From positions 1 to 34,553 of the forward strand of contig DRKQ01000115.1 in assembly GCA_011051685.1 (NCBI GenBank): a stretch of DNA of 34,553 bases, given 5' to 3'. This document shows, in pieces, positions 14,848 to 23,597 of the stretch; position 1 is the first letter of the stretch, and each line of letters begins with the position of its first letter. Under the pieces are notes generated by a model that saw nothing but the letters and a program-made list of their open reading frames with translations, was not told the origin of the DNA and ran no database searches. The stretch comes from Gammaproteobacteria bacterium (lineage in GTDB: Bacteria; Pseudomonadota; Gammaproteobacteria; SZUA-152). The position numbers were made by a program, and so were the translations under genes.

Positions 14848-16730
14848 TGTCGAGCCGCAAATACGGGATTCGATCCCTGCGTTTCAAGCTGGCGCTGACT
14901 TCCACCCTGGTGGAGGTGGTCATGCTGGCGATCCTGATTGCCAACAGCGCCGCTATTGCCACAGAGGCATTGGAGAAGCAGACTCGCTACCGGGTGCAGG
15001 AAATCATTCCCCTGTTGAATGCCAGTCTCGCCAGTCCCCTGGTGGAGCGCGATTACGCCACCCTGGATGAAATATTGGCACAGGTGGTGCGCAAGGGAGG
15101 CATCGAATATCTCGCCGTCACCGATGAAGAGGGCCGATTGGTGGCAAACCAGGGTGAACGGCCAGAAGCGTATGGTCAGGAAGCTGAGACAGGTTTCAGC
15201 GATATCAATGACGTTGCGGGTTTTGGGCAAATCGAGGTACCAATCACTCTGGTGGGACAGACCGTGGGCAGGCTTCATCTGAGTATCAATACGGGTTTTT
15301 TACAGGCCACCATCAGCACGCTGGAACATGAGGGCCTGCTGATTGCCGGTGGCGAAGTGGTGATCACCTTCATTCTGCTGGCCCTGCTGGGGATGTTGCT
15401 GACACGGAACCTGGCCATTCTCGCCAGTGCTGCGCGAAGTATGACCGGTGGTGACCTCAGGGCGCGGGTGAACATCGATAGCAGGGATGAAATCGGCGCC
15501 ACGGCCCGTGCCTTCAACGCCATGGCCGCGCGTCTGGACGCCTCGTACAACTCACTCAAACGCAGCGAGCGTCGATATCAGACCCTGGCGGAGGTGTCAC
15601 CGGTGGGCATTTTCAATACCGATGCCGAGGGCCAGTGTATATACGTCAATGAACGTTATAGTGACATCACCGGCCTGCCTCAGGAAAGGTGTTTTGGTTT
15701 CGGTTGGAGTGAAACCCTGCATCCGGATGACCGCGAATTGGTGATGCGGGAATGGGAATACTGCGCCGCATCCGGGATTCCCTATGTGGGGGAATACCGG
15801 ATCTGCAATGCGCGGAGTGAAGTTGTGTGGGTTTATGTGCAGGCGGTGAAGTCCGATGTCATGGATGGTGGCTATGTGGGCACCGTCACCGATATCACCC
15901 GGCTCAAGGCGGTGGAGGAGGAGCTGGCTCGGCATCGTGATTCACTGGAAGGTCTGGTAAAGGCGCGCACCCGGGAACTGGAGGCGGCCCAGGACAAATT
16001 GTTGCGGCAGGAACGCCTTGCCACGCTTGGCCAGCTGACCGCTACGGTGAGTCATGAATTACGCAACCCGCTGGGGGTGATCAGCAATGCCGTGTATTTT
16101 CTCAAACGAAAATGTCAGGGTGCTGACGATGAATTGGATGCCAAGGTTGACCAATACCTGGAGATGATCAAACGGGAAATAGCGGCCGCGGATCGCATCA
16201 TTAGCGATTTACTGGCCACATCGCGCACCAAAGATCCTGTGGTGCAGTGGGTAAATCTGGATGAGTTGCTAGAGGCCATTGTCAGCGCCGGAGTTTTTCC
16301 CGACCATATTCAATGGCGCTATGATCGTGAACCCAGGCCTTTCATGATGCGCGCAGATCCCACCCAGCTGACCCAGGTCCTGCGCAACCTGATCGGCAAT
16401 GCCATTCAGGCCATCACCGCCAGTGGTAACGGACAAGGCGTGGTATCCCTGGTGGCCAGGGAAGAGAATGGCCATTATCAATTGTGTGTGTGTGACAGCG
16501 GCCCCGGCGTCGAACTGGCGGCGAGAAAGAAAATCTTTGAGCCGTTGTATACCACCAGGGCCAAGGGCAATGGGCTGGGGCTGTGGATTTCCCGGGAGAT
16601 TATCCGTGTGCATGGTGGAGAATTGTCTTGCGCTGAACATAATTGTGACAGTAACTTGTCGGGTGCGGCATTTATGCTGGTTTTGCCACGGGGTAATGCC
16701 AGGGAAAAAGCTCTGGCTGAATCGGCCTAG
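14847..16730 (+). CDS. Membrane sensor histidine kinase (HAMP-PAS-HisKA-HATPase)
   Basis: A 627-residue sensor kinase. TM1 spans about residues 18-38, a periplasmic sensor domain 39-164, TM2 165-187, HAMP about 188-238 and a PAS domain 241-352 (ETLHPDDRELVMREWEY, YRICNARSEVVWVYVQAVK). A short coiled coil leads to HisKA with VSHELRNPLG, the phospho-accepting residue being H403. The catalytic domain has NLIGNAIQA (514-522, N box), DSGPG (550-554, G1) and GNGLGL (574-579, G2), so it should be active. Its ATG overlaps the TGA of the binding-protein gene by one base (TGATG), indicating translational coupling. It probably reads the state of that binding protein. Its partner is likely the double-receiver protein downstream. 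Confidence 0.93.
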   Translation: MSSRKYGIRSLRFKLALTSTLVEVVMLAILIANSAAIATEALEKQTRYRVQEIIPLLNASLASPLVERDYATLDEILAQVVRKGGIEYLAVTDEEGRLVANQGERPEAYGQEAETGFSDINDVAGFGQIEVPITLVGQTVGRLHLSINTGFLQATISTLEHEGLLIAGGEVVITFILLALLGMLLTRNLAILASAARSMTGGDLRARVNIDSRDEIGATARAFNAMAARLDASYNSLKRSERRYQTLAEVSPVGIFNTDAEGQCIYVNERYSDITGLPQERCFGFGWSETLHPDDRELVMREWEYCAASGIPYVGEYRICNARSEVVWVYVQAVKSDVMDGGYVGTVTDITRLKAVEEELARHRDSLEGLVKARTRELEAAQDKLLRQERLATLGQLTATVSHELRNPLGVISNAVYFLKRKCQGADDELDAKVDQYLEMIKREIAAADRIISDLLATSRTKDPVVQWVNLDELLEAIVSAGVFPDHIQWRYDREPRPFMMRADPTQLTQVLRNLIGNAIQAITASGNGQGVVSLVAREENGHYQLCVCDSGPGVELAARKKIFEPLYTTRAKGNGLGLWISREIIRVHGGELSCAEHNCDSNLSGAAFMLVLPRGNAREKALAESA

Positions 16731-16757
16731 TGAGTGTTATGCCTGGGCATTGCTGAC

Positions 16758-16777
16758 AAACAGCAAACTGTTTTTTT
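16758..16777 (+). terminator. Possible rho-independent terminator after the kinase gene
   Basis: A short hairpin, AAACAG-caaa-CTGTTT (16758-16773), is followed by a T-run reaching 16777. The stem is only 6 base pairs and AT-rich, so termination may be partial. It would separate the kinase transcript from the response-regulator gene, which has its own candidate promoter site. Confidence 0.45.
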
Positions 16778-16904
16778 ATTGAGTGCAATACTTCTTTTGC
16801 AGACCTTTGCCTGTTGATGGAAAATGGAGAGCAGTTAAACCAATTGGTACAATGTGTTGAGCTTGCATGTCTGGTCATTACGTTATTTAATCACGTCCCA
16901 TAAT

Positions 16905-16918
16905 TTGATTGATATCAA
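16905..16918 (+). promoter_or_regulatory. FNR/ANR-type box upstream of the double-receiver gene
   Basis: TTGATTGATATCAA fits the FNR consensus TTGAT-N4-ATCAA exactly and is symmetric one base further out on each side. Its centre is about 69 bases upstream of the preferred start at 16981. A -10-like TATAAG (16930-16935) lies just downstream, although the spacing is not a clean -41.5 arrangement. The match is visible; oxygen control is inferred. Confidence 0.6.
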
Positions 16919-16980
16919 ACACAGTCAACTATAAGTTACACAACACATACTTTTGTGTTCGTCGTATGGGAGGAAGTCAG

Positions 16981-17751
16981 TTGGAAGCGGTAACAAAAAG
17001 AATCCTGGTGGTTGACGATGAAGTCAATATGCGAACAACCCTTGCCGATATTCTCGGCGACGAAGGTTATGTGATTGACACTGCGGTAGATGGTTTGAGC
17101 GCTGTGCAGATGTGTGAAAATCAGGACTACGATGTGGTGTTGCTGGACGTACGCATGCCGGGCATCGACGGTGTGGAAACCTTTCGCCGCATTCGCCGCC
17201 ACAGTGAGGCCGTGCGTGTGGTAATGATGAGTGCCTACAGCATGGACGAGTTGAAACGCGCGGCCTTGGAGGAAGGCGCCATTGCCTTTTTGTCCAAACC
17301 CCTGGATATCGATAACGTTGTAGGTTTGATCCAAGATGTGCGGGAAACCGCGATCTTGGTGGTGGGGGATGACGCTGACATCGCAGGGCCTGTTGAGGCA
17401 TCTCTCAAGCAGCAAGGATATTGGGTAAAAGTCACTTCATCACCTCACGATGCCATGGAACTTGCGGAGCAGATTCACTTCGACATTATTCTTATCGATA
17501 CCCAGTTGCCGGTAATGAATGGTCTGGAACTGTACCTGGCAATCAAGAAAATTACGCCTAGTTCCGTGGCGATCATGATCAGTGGCATGGAGGATGAGTT
17601 TGACCGGCTGGCCAGGGAGGCCGTCAAGCAAACGGCTTACACCATTATTCACAAACCATTGAATCTGGATAACCTGTTTGCCTTGTTGAAACGCATTACC
17701 GGTCAGCGCATTTCCAACGCCATCAGTAAACCGGCGCTCGATCCGCATTAG
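16981..17751 (+). CDS. Double-receiver response regulator without output domain
   Basis: A 256-residue protein made of two CheY-like receiver domains in tandem. The first (residues 6-120) has acidic pair D12-D13, phospho-acceptor D56 in VVLLDVRMPG, S84 and K106. The second (about 124-240) has D130-D131, acceptor D173 in IILIDTQLPVMNG and K225 in IIHKPLNLD. Both look phosphorylatable. No DNA-binding, enzymatic or other output domain follows. I chose TTG 16981 because GGGAGGAAG lies directly upstream at good spacing; a longer frame from TTG 16909 would begin inside the FNR box, and ATG 16966 lacks a ribosome binding site. It likely takes phosphate from the kinase encoded upstream and acts by protein contact. 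Confidence 0.87.
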   Translation: MEAVTKRILVVDDEVNMRTTLADILGDEGYVIDTAVDGLSAVQMCENQDYDVVLLDVRMPGIDGVETFRRIRRHSEAVRVVMMSAYSMDELKRAALEEGAIAFLSKPLDIDNVVGLIQDVRETAILVVGDDADIAGPVEASLKQQGYWVKVTSSPHDAMELAEQIHFDIILIDTQLPVMNGLELYLAIKKITPSSVAIMISGMEDEFDRLAREAVKQTAYTIIHKPLNLDNLFALLKRITGQRISNAISKPALDPH

Positions 17752-17777
17752 TATAACAGGCATTAGTGTAGTTCGTT

Positions 17778-20366
17778 TTATCTGGTGGCGTTGCCGGTAA
17801 AAGGCTGGATGCTGGAAAGGTGGGGATTGCGTTCTTTGAGCCACGTCCAAAATGCGGCCGCAGGAAGTGGTTTTGCGTAGAGATAACCCTGGGCAATGTC
17901 ACAGCGCAGTATCTGTAACAGGTCTCTGGTTTCCTTGTCTTCCACACCCTCGGCCACAACAGTCAGCCCTAGGTTGTGGGCAAGGTCAATGGTGGAGCGG
18001 ACGATCACCGAATCGTTTTCATCATTGTCCATGTCGGTGACAAAGGACTTGTCGATTTTCAGCTCATTGACCGGCAGGCGCTTGAGATAGCCCAGTGAAG
18101 AGAAGCCGGTGCCGAAGTCATCCACGGATATTCGCACTCCCATATTGTCCAGCTGGCTGAGAATGTCCACGGCCCGTTCCGGGTTGGCCATCATAGCGTT
18201 TTCGGTGATTTCCAGGCTGAGGTGTCTGGCGGGAAATTTATTGCGCGCCAGTAATGTTTTTACTTGATTGAGCAGCCGGTCATCCTCGAGATTTTGTGCC
18301 GACAGGTTGACCGACACGGTAAGGTCGATACCGGCATCCAGCCATTGCTTGGTTTGGGTCACCGCAGTGTTCAGCACCCAGATGGCGACATCGTGGATCA
18401 GCCCGGTTTGCTCTGCCAGCATGATGACCTCTTCAGGAGCAATAAACCCGTATTCCGGATGTTCCCAGCGTAACAGTGCCTCCATACCGGTGACAGTATC
18501 GCTGGCCAGGGTGATTTGTGGTTGATAATAGACATCGAGTCCGTCTTGCTTGAGCGCCTTGCGCAGGTCGGCCATGAGTCCCAGGCGCTGCAGGCTGTGA
18601 TTGTCCTTGTCCGGGTCATATACCGCCAGCTTGGATTTGTTGTTTTTGGCCTGGTACATGGCGATGTCGGCATGCTGGATCATCACCCGGGCATCGGCAC
18701 CATGTTGGGGATACACCGTGATACCAATACTGGCGCTGGTGTAGAGTTGACGGTTTTCCAGATTGAAAGGATGCGCCAGGGCAAGAGCAATCTTCTCGGC
18801 AATCTTGATGGCGTGTATTTCGTTGGCGGTGGGCAGAAGAATGGCAAACTCGTCTCCACCGAGGCGGGCAATGGTGTCGGCATTGCGCAACAGGCTGGAC
18901 AGACGTCGTCCCACCTCAATAAGCAGACGATCGCCGGCAGGATGCCCCAGGGTGTCGTTGACCTCCTTGAAATGGTCGAGGTCGAGCATCAACAGGGCCA
19001 GGGAGCCGTTGTTGCGCATTGCCTCCTTGATTGCCTGGGCCAGGTTGTCGGTGAGCCGGTTGCGATTACCCAGATTGGTCAGCGAGTCATGCAGGGCGTG
19101 GTATTCCAGGGCGGTTTGCCGGGCCTGTACCTGTTTACGCATGGTGCTGAAGGCGTCTACCAGGTTTTTGGTTTCGGTGGTTCGGTAATTTTTCAGTTCA
19201 GTTCCCTGAAGATTTTCCGATTCGTTTTTCAGGGCCAGGGCGATGGAGGCCACGGGGCGGAGAATCATCCGTTCCAAGGCGTAATAGCCGACAAGGATCA
19301 GGCTGAGACACAGAGCAGTGAACATGAGGAGGGTCTGGGTTTGACTCTCCGCCACATTGGTCAGTATGGACAGATCATTGTTGGCGGAATCCTCAATACT
19401 TTTATCCAGGTTGATCAGAGTACTCCAAACGATTTCCATGCGCGGTTTGATGGTGGTGCCGATGAGATTGGCATCGGCGCGCCAGTTGCCAGAATGGTGA
19501 ATACGCTTGATTTCAGCAAAGACCGTGAACCAAGCATCAGAGGCGTTGATCAGTTCTTCCAGCGAGGCACTTGCCTGAAATCCCAGCTCTTCCTGATCAT
19601 CGAATTTTTGCAGACGGTTGAGTAACCCCCGCAGCGCTTCGTACTGGATTATGACATCCTGTTCCTGCAGCGGCAGGGCGGGTTCATCGAAGGAGCCGAG
19701 GCGATTGGCCAGGTACATACGGAAATTGGAAATCATCTGCGTCCAGAGATGCCGGGCCTGAACAAAGGTCTGGTAGACCTCCTGGTTGCGGAAGGTCACG
19801 GGTTCTTCGAGTATTTCATTAATTGCCAGATCCGCGGCGGTATAAAAGATACTGTGATTGGGCAGCATTTCGTCCCGGGCCAGGGCAAGTGCAGGGTATT
19901 GGCGGCTAATGTCAGTGCGTACCTGGATCAGCTCATTGACGGCCTTGTCCAGCTTCGCCAGGGTGTCTTTGAGGATATTGATATTCTTTTGATACCCCCG
20001 CTGCCGCACCCAGGGGTGATCGAACAGCTGGTCGGCCTGCTGACGGGCGTCCAATAAGGCCTGCTGAATGCGCTCACGTTCAGCCTGACTACCGGGATCA
20101 AGCAAAAAGGTTGCCAGGGATTCCCGGGTTGTCCACACGGCATCGCGCACCATGCGGCTGCGCTCCAGTAACTGGTTACGTGCGGCAATATTTTGGGTGG
20201 TGAGCTCTCGCGCCTTTTGTAGCTGGATGTAGCCCAGATAGGCGCTCATCAGCACCACGATGGCCACGAGTCCCGCGACAACAGCATAACGACCGCGCAG
20301 ACTGTTTAAAAGCTTGTAATACAATACCTTGCACCATTGACAGGTTTTCGCCCCCTGTGAAAACAC
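17778..20366 (-). CDS. Membrane GGDEF-EAL c-di-GMP enzyme with HAMP domain
   Basis: An 862-residue inner-membrane protein. TM1 is at about 28-46, a large helical periplasmic sensor domain spans 47-345, TM2 is at 346-364 and HAMP-like sequence follows to about 418. The GGDEF domain has LGGDEFAILL (GGDEF at 503-507) and an inhibitory I-site RNAD (494-497) five residues before it. The EAL domain starts at GMEALLRWEHP (E629-L631) and retains ENAM, DDFGTGFSSLGYL and KIDKSFV, so both synthesis and hydrolysis of c-di-GMP look possible. The start is GTG 20366; an in-frame stop (20370-20372) lies just before it. It is convergent with the double-receiver gene (26-base gap). The periplasmic ligand is unknown. 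Confidence 0.93.
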   Translation of the reverse strand: MFSQGAKTCQWCKVLYYKLLNSLRGRYAVVAGLVAIVVLMSAYLGYIQLQKARELTTQNIAARNQLLERSRMVRDAVWTTRESLATFLLDPGSQAERERIQQALLDARQQADQLFDHPWVRQRGYQKNINILKDTLAKLDKAVNELIQVRTDISRQYPALALARDEMLPNHSIFYTAADLAINEILEEPVTFRNQEVYQTFVQARHLWTQMISNFRMYLANRLGSFDEPALPLQEQDVIIQYEALRGLLNRLQKFDDQEELGFQASASLEELINASDAWFTVFAEIKRIHHSGNWRADANLIGTTIKPRMEIVWSTLINLDKSIEDSANNDLSILTNVAESQTQTLLMFTALCLSLILVGYYALERMILRPVASIALALKNESENLQGTELKNYRTTETKNLVDAFSTMRKQVQARQTALEYHALHDSLTNLGNRNRLTDNLAQAIKEAMRNNGSLALLMLDLDHFKEVNDTLGHPAGDRLLIEVGRRLSSLLRNADTIARLGGDEFAILLPTANEIHAIKIAEKIALALAHPFNLENRQLYTSASIGITVYPQHGADARVMIQHADIAMYQAKNNKSKLAVYDPDKDNHSLQRLGLMADLRKALKQDGLDVYYQPQITLASDTVTGMEALLRWEHPEYGFIAPEEVIMLAEQTGLIHDVAIWVLNTAVTQTKQWLDAGIDLTVSVNLSAQNLEDDRLLNQVKTLLARNKFPARHLSLEITENAMMANPERAVDILSQLDNMGVRISVDDFGTGFSSLGYLKRLPVNELKIDKSFVTDMDNDENDSVIVRSTIDLAHNLGLTVVAEGVEDKETRDLLQILRCDIAQGYLYAKPLPAAAFWTWLKERNPHLSSIQPFTGNATR

Positions 20367-20369
20367 CCG

Positions 20370-20639
20370 TCACATCTGGTTATCCGATCCCTGGAATAAT
20401 TTATCGGACTTATTTGTATGCAACTTGAGCACCCGCAGCATATCTTCGCTTGACACTGCGATCTCCCACCATGAGTGTAGCGGGTATTTGCCCGGAGTGT
20501 GGCGATAAATATCCAGGGTTAACATTGGCTTGGAGTAGCGTGGCGGATAAAGCTTCACCCTGCCTTGCCGATAGGCTTGGCATCGGCACTGGGCATGGGA
20601 TGGCAGCTGTGTGAGTTTCTCCGAGAGAGAAAATGACAT
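20370..20639 (-). CDS. Possible 89-residue protein upstream of the GGDEF-EAL gene
   Basis: A reading frame starting at ATG 20639 ends TGA at 20370-20372, three bases before the GTG of the GGDEF-EAL gene. It has a plausible composition (SKPMLTLDIYRHTPGKYPLH, SWWEIAVSSEDMLRVLKL) but no family I recognise, no signal peptide and a poorly spaced ribosome binding site (GAGG next to the ATG). The tight abutment to the next gene is the main support for it. It could equally be untranslated leader between two divergent promoters, since sucA starts 34 bases away on the other strand. Confidence 0.35.
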   Translation of the reverse strand: MSFSLSEKLTQLPSHAQCRCQAYRQGRVKLYPPRYSKPMLTLDIYRHTPGKYPLHSWWEIAVSSEDMLRVLKLHTNKSDKLFQGSDNQM

Positions 20640-20673
20640 CCTCGAATTACGCACAAGAAAAAAAGGCAATGGC

Positions 20674-23502
20674 ATGACCGCAGCAATGAAAGACCTGCAG
20701 GAGAACAGCTACCTGTTCAGCACCAATGCGGCATTTGTGGAGCAGCAGTATGCCGCATTTCTCCAGGATCCCTCCTCGGTCAGCGCTGACTGGCGGGCCT
20801 TTTTCAGCCGGCTTGCCGAGGCTGGGGAGAGTGACACCGAAGCGGACCACCAGGCCATCCGTGAAGCCTTCAAACAACTGGCGCAGCAGCCCGCACAGCG
20901 CCATGCTTCCAGCAGAACTAGCCTCGGGAAGCAGTGTCTGGACGCCAAGCAGGTGGCCGTGTTGCAACTGATCAATGCCTACCGTTTCCGTGGTCATGAA
21001 CATGCCGATCTCGATCCCCTGGAATTGCGTGACCAGAACCTGGTGCCGGAACTGCATCCCGCATTTCACAAACTGGGCGAGGAAGACATGGATACCGTGT
21101 TCAACACCGGCTCCTTGGTGGGGGAGGAAACGGCTACACTGAGAGAGATTGTCGAGATCCTGCGCCGTTCGTACTGCGGTCATGTTGGCCTGGAATACAT
21201 GCATATCACCGACACCCAGCAAAAGCGCTGGATCCAGCAACGCGTGGAGGGCAATGGTCCACAATATCGGTTTCCCCCGGAGCAGCGCCTGGATATGCTC
21301 AAGGCCATTTTGTCTGCCACTGAATTTGAACGTTACCTGCATACTCGCTATGTGGGACAAAAACGCTTTTCCCTGGAAGGTGCAGAATGCCTGATACCCA
21401 TGTTGCGCCAGTTGTTGCAACAGGCTGGGGAAAATCGAGTGGCAGAGGTGGTGATCGGCATGGCCCATCGTGGGCGTCTGAATGTGCTGACCAATATCCT
21501 CGGCAAAGATCCCGCCACGTTGTTCGAGGAATTCGAGGGTAACGCCAGTGGCCCGACAGAGAATGGTTCGGGGGATGTGAAATACCACCAGGGTTTCTCA
21601 TCGGATATCGATACCCCTGGTGGCATTGTTCATCTAGCCCTGTTATTCAATCCTTCTCACCTGGAGATTGTCAGCCCAGTGGTGGGTGGCTCGGTGCGCG
21701 CCCGCCAGCATCGGCGCAAGGACACAGCGGGTGGGCAAGTGCTGCCGGTGCTGATCCATGGGGATGCGGCCTTCTCCGGCCAGGGCGTGGTGATGGAGAA
21801 TTTCCAGATGTCTCAGGCGCGGGGGTTCAATATCGGTGGAACTGTTCATATCATCATCAACAACCAGATCGGTTTCACCACCAGCAATCCGTTGGATGCC
21901 CGCTCCACCACCTATTGCACAGAAGTGGCGCGCATGATTCAGGCGCCCATTTTTCACGTCAATGGCGACGACCCCGAGGCCGTGGCCTGGGTCATGAAAA
22001 CGGCCATGGATTTTCGTATGGTTTACCGTAAGGATGTTGTGGTGGACATGGTCTGTTATCGCCGCCACGGCCATAGCGAGGCCGATGAGCCTGCGGCCAC
22101 CCAGCCCATGATGTACAGGAAGATTCGCCAGCACGCCCGGGTGGCGCAACTCTATGCCGACCGGCTGATCGATGATGGTGTAGTCACCAGCGATGAAATT
22201 GATGCCATCAATCAGCAATATCGCGATCGTCTTGACAAAGGCGAAACCGTCGCACCGGATGTGGTCACAACCTATTATAACAAACCCTATTGGGTGGACT
22301 GGACTCCCTACCTGGATGCCAGCTGGGACGAGGAGGTGGATACCAGTATTGCCCAGGAGTACGTACGGGACGTCATGGAACGGCTCTATACATTGCCCGA
22401 AAAGATCAGTCTGCATCCGAGTGTAAAACGCATCTTTGATGAGCGACGGAAAATGGCCAGGGGTGAGGCGCCCATGGACTGGGGTTTTGGCGAGACCCTG
22501 GCCTATGCCAGTCTCGCGGAAGAGGCCTGTCCCATACGCCTTTCCGGTCAGGACAGTGGCCGTGGCACCTTTTTTCACCGCCACGCGATCATCCATGATC
22601 AACAAACGGGCGAGAGTTACACCCCACTGCAACATCTTTCCAAAGAACAGGGTGATTTCGTGGTGATCGATTCCCTGTTGTCGGAAGAAGCCGTGCTGGG
22701 TTTCGAGTATGGCTTCAGCACCGCGGCTCCCTATGCACTGGTAATCTGGGAGGCGCAGTTCGGTGACTTTGCCAATGGCGCCCAGGTGGTGATCGACCAG
22801 TTCATCACCTCCGGCGCCTCGAAGTGGGGGCGGCTCAGTGGGTTGGTGATGTTCCTGCCACACGGTTTTGAGGGTCAGGGGCCGGAGCATTCCTCTGCGC
22901 GCCTTGAGCGTTACTTGCAGTTATGTGCAGAAAACAATGTTCAGGTATGTGTGCCCAGTGAGCCGGCGCAAATGTTTCACATGCTGCGCCGGCAGATGTT
23001 GCGTAAGCTGCGCACACCGCTTATTGTCATGACGCCCAAAAGCCTGCTGCGTCACAAGTTGTCCACTTCTCGTCTGGAAGACCTGAGTAGTGGAGCATTC
23101 AGAACAGTGATCGATGATCCGGACAAACTTAACCCGGACAAGGTTGAGCGCCTGGTGATATGCAGTGGCAAGGTGTTTTTTGATTTGCTGGACGCACGAC
23201 GTAAACGCGGGTTGGAGCATGTGGCGCTGGTGAGAATTGAACAGCTTTATCCTTTTCCAACATCAGAGTTTTGCGAGATGCTGGAAAAGTACGCCGACTC
23301 AAAACATATTGTCTGGTGTCAGGAAGAGCCGCAGAATCAGGGGGCCTGGCAGTACATCTGGCCTACACTGCGTGATAGTAAACAGAACCATCAACTCTTG
23401 TCTTATGCCGGCAGGCCGGCTTCGGCGGCACCTGCGGTGGGTAGTTACAAAAAACATATCCAGCAATTGCAGGCATTGATCGACACCGCCCTGGCTGAAT
23501 GA
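20674..23502 (+). CDS. sucA: 2-oxoglutarate dehydrogenase E1 component
   Basis: A 942-residue thiamine-diphosphate enzyme that decarboxylates 2-oxoglutarate and passes the succinyl group to the lipoyl arm of SucB in the TCA cycle. The start at ATG 20674 gives the usual N-terminus (NSYLFSTNAAFVEQQYAAFLQDPSSVSADWRAFF) and has AAAGG about 7 bases upstream; the longer frame from 20611 adds an atypical leader. Characteristic text includes AYRFRGHEHADLDPL, EVVIGMAHRGRLNVLTN, IHGDAAFSGQGVVMENFQMS (cofactor region), INNQIGFTTSNP and VDMVCYRRHGHSEADEPAATQP. The C-terminal region has FEGQGPEHSSARLER and EEPQNQGAW. Length matches the family. It leads the sucA-sucB-lpd cluster. Confidence 0.98.
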   Translation: MTAAMKDLQENSYLFSTNAAFVEQQYAAFLQDPSSVSADWRAFFSRLAEAGESDTEADHQAIREAFKQLAQQPAQRHASSRTSLGKQCLDAKQVAVLQLINAYRFRGHEHADLDPLELRDQNLVPELHPAFHKLGEEDMDTVFNTGSLVGEETATLREIVEILRRSYCGHVGLEYMHITDTQQKRWIQQRVEGNGPQYRFPPEQRLDMLKAILSATEFERYLHTRYVGQKRFSLEGAECLIPMLRQLLQQAGENRVAEVVIGMAHRGRLNVLTNILGKDPATLFEEFEGNASGPTENGSGDVKYHQGFSSDIDTPGGIVHLALLFNPSHLEIVSPVVGGSVRARQHRRKDTAGGQVLPVLIHGDAAFSGQGVVMENFQMSQARGFNIGGTVHIIINNQIGFTTSNPLDARSTTYCTEVARMIQAPIFHVNGDDPEAVAWVMKTAMDFRMVYRKDVVVDMVCYRRHGHSEADEPAATQPMMYRKIRQHARVAQLYADRLIDDGVVTSDEIDAINQQYRDRLDKGETVAPDVVTTYYNKPYWVDWTPYLDASWDEEVDTSIAQEYVRDVMERLYTLPEKISLHPSVKRIFDERRKMARGEAPMDWGFGETLAYASLAEEACPIRLSGQDSGRGTFFHRHAIIHDQQTGESYTPLQHLSKEQGDFVVIDSLLSEEAVLGFEYGFSTAAPYALVIWEAQFGDFANGAQVVIDQFITSGASKWGRLSGLVMFLPHGFEGQGPEHSSARLERYLQLCAENNVQVCVPSEPAQMFHMLRRQMLRKLRTPLIVMTPKSLLRHKLSTSRLEDLSSGAFRTVIDDPDKLNPDKVERLVICSGKVFFDLLDARRKRGLEHVALVRIEQLYPFPTSEFCEMLEKYADSKHIVWCQEEPQNQGAWQYIWPTLRDSKQNHQLLSYAGRPASAAPAVGSYKKHIQQLQALIDTALAE

Positions 23503-23597
23503 AAAAAATAACAGAAATTAACAAACGGGACGGTAGTGATGCATGAAGAAAAACATCAAACCCAGGCCAGATTCACTTTCTGCCAAGGAGAATGTGT

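Noticed and set aside
16909-16980. Longer N-terminus for the double-receiver protein from TTG 16909
   Set aside because: It would start inside the FNR box and lacks a ribosome binding site; GGGAGGAAG favours TTG 16981.
21643-22890. 415-codon frame opposite sucA
   Set aside because: sucA is unambiguous; the antisense translation has no recognisable motif.
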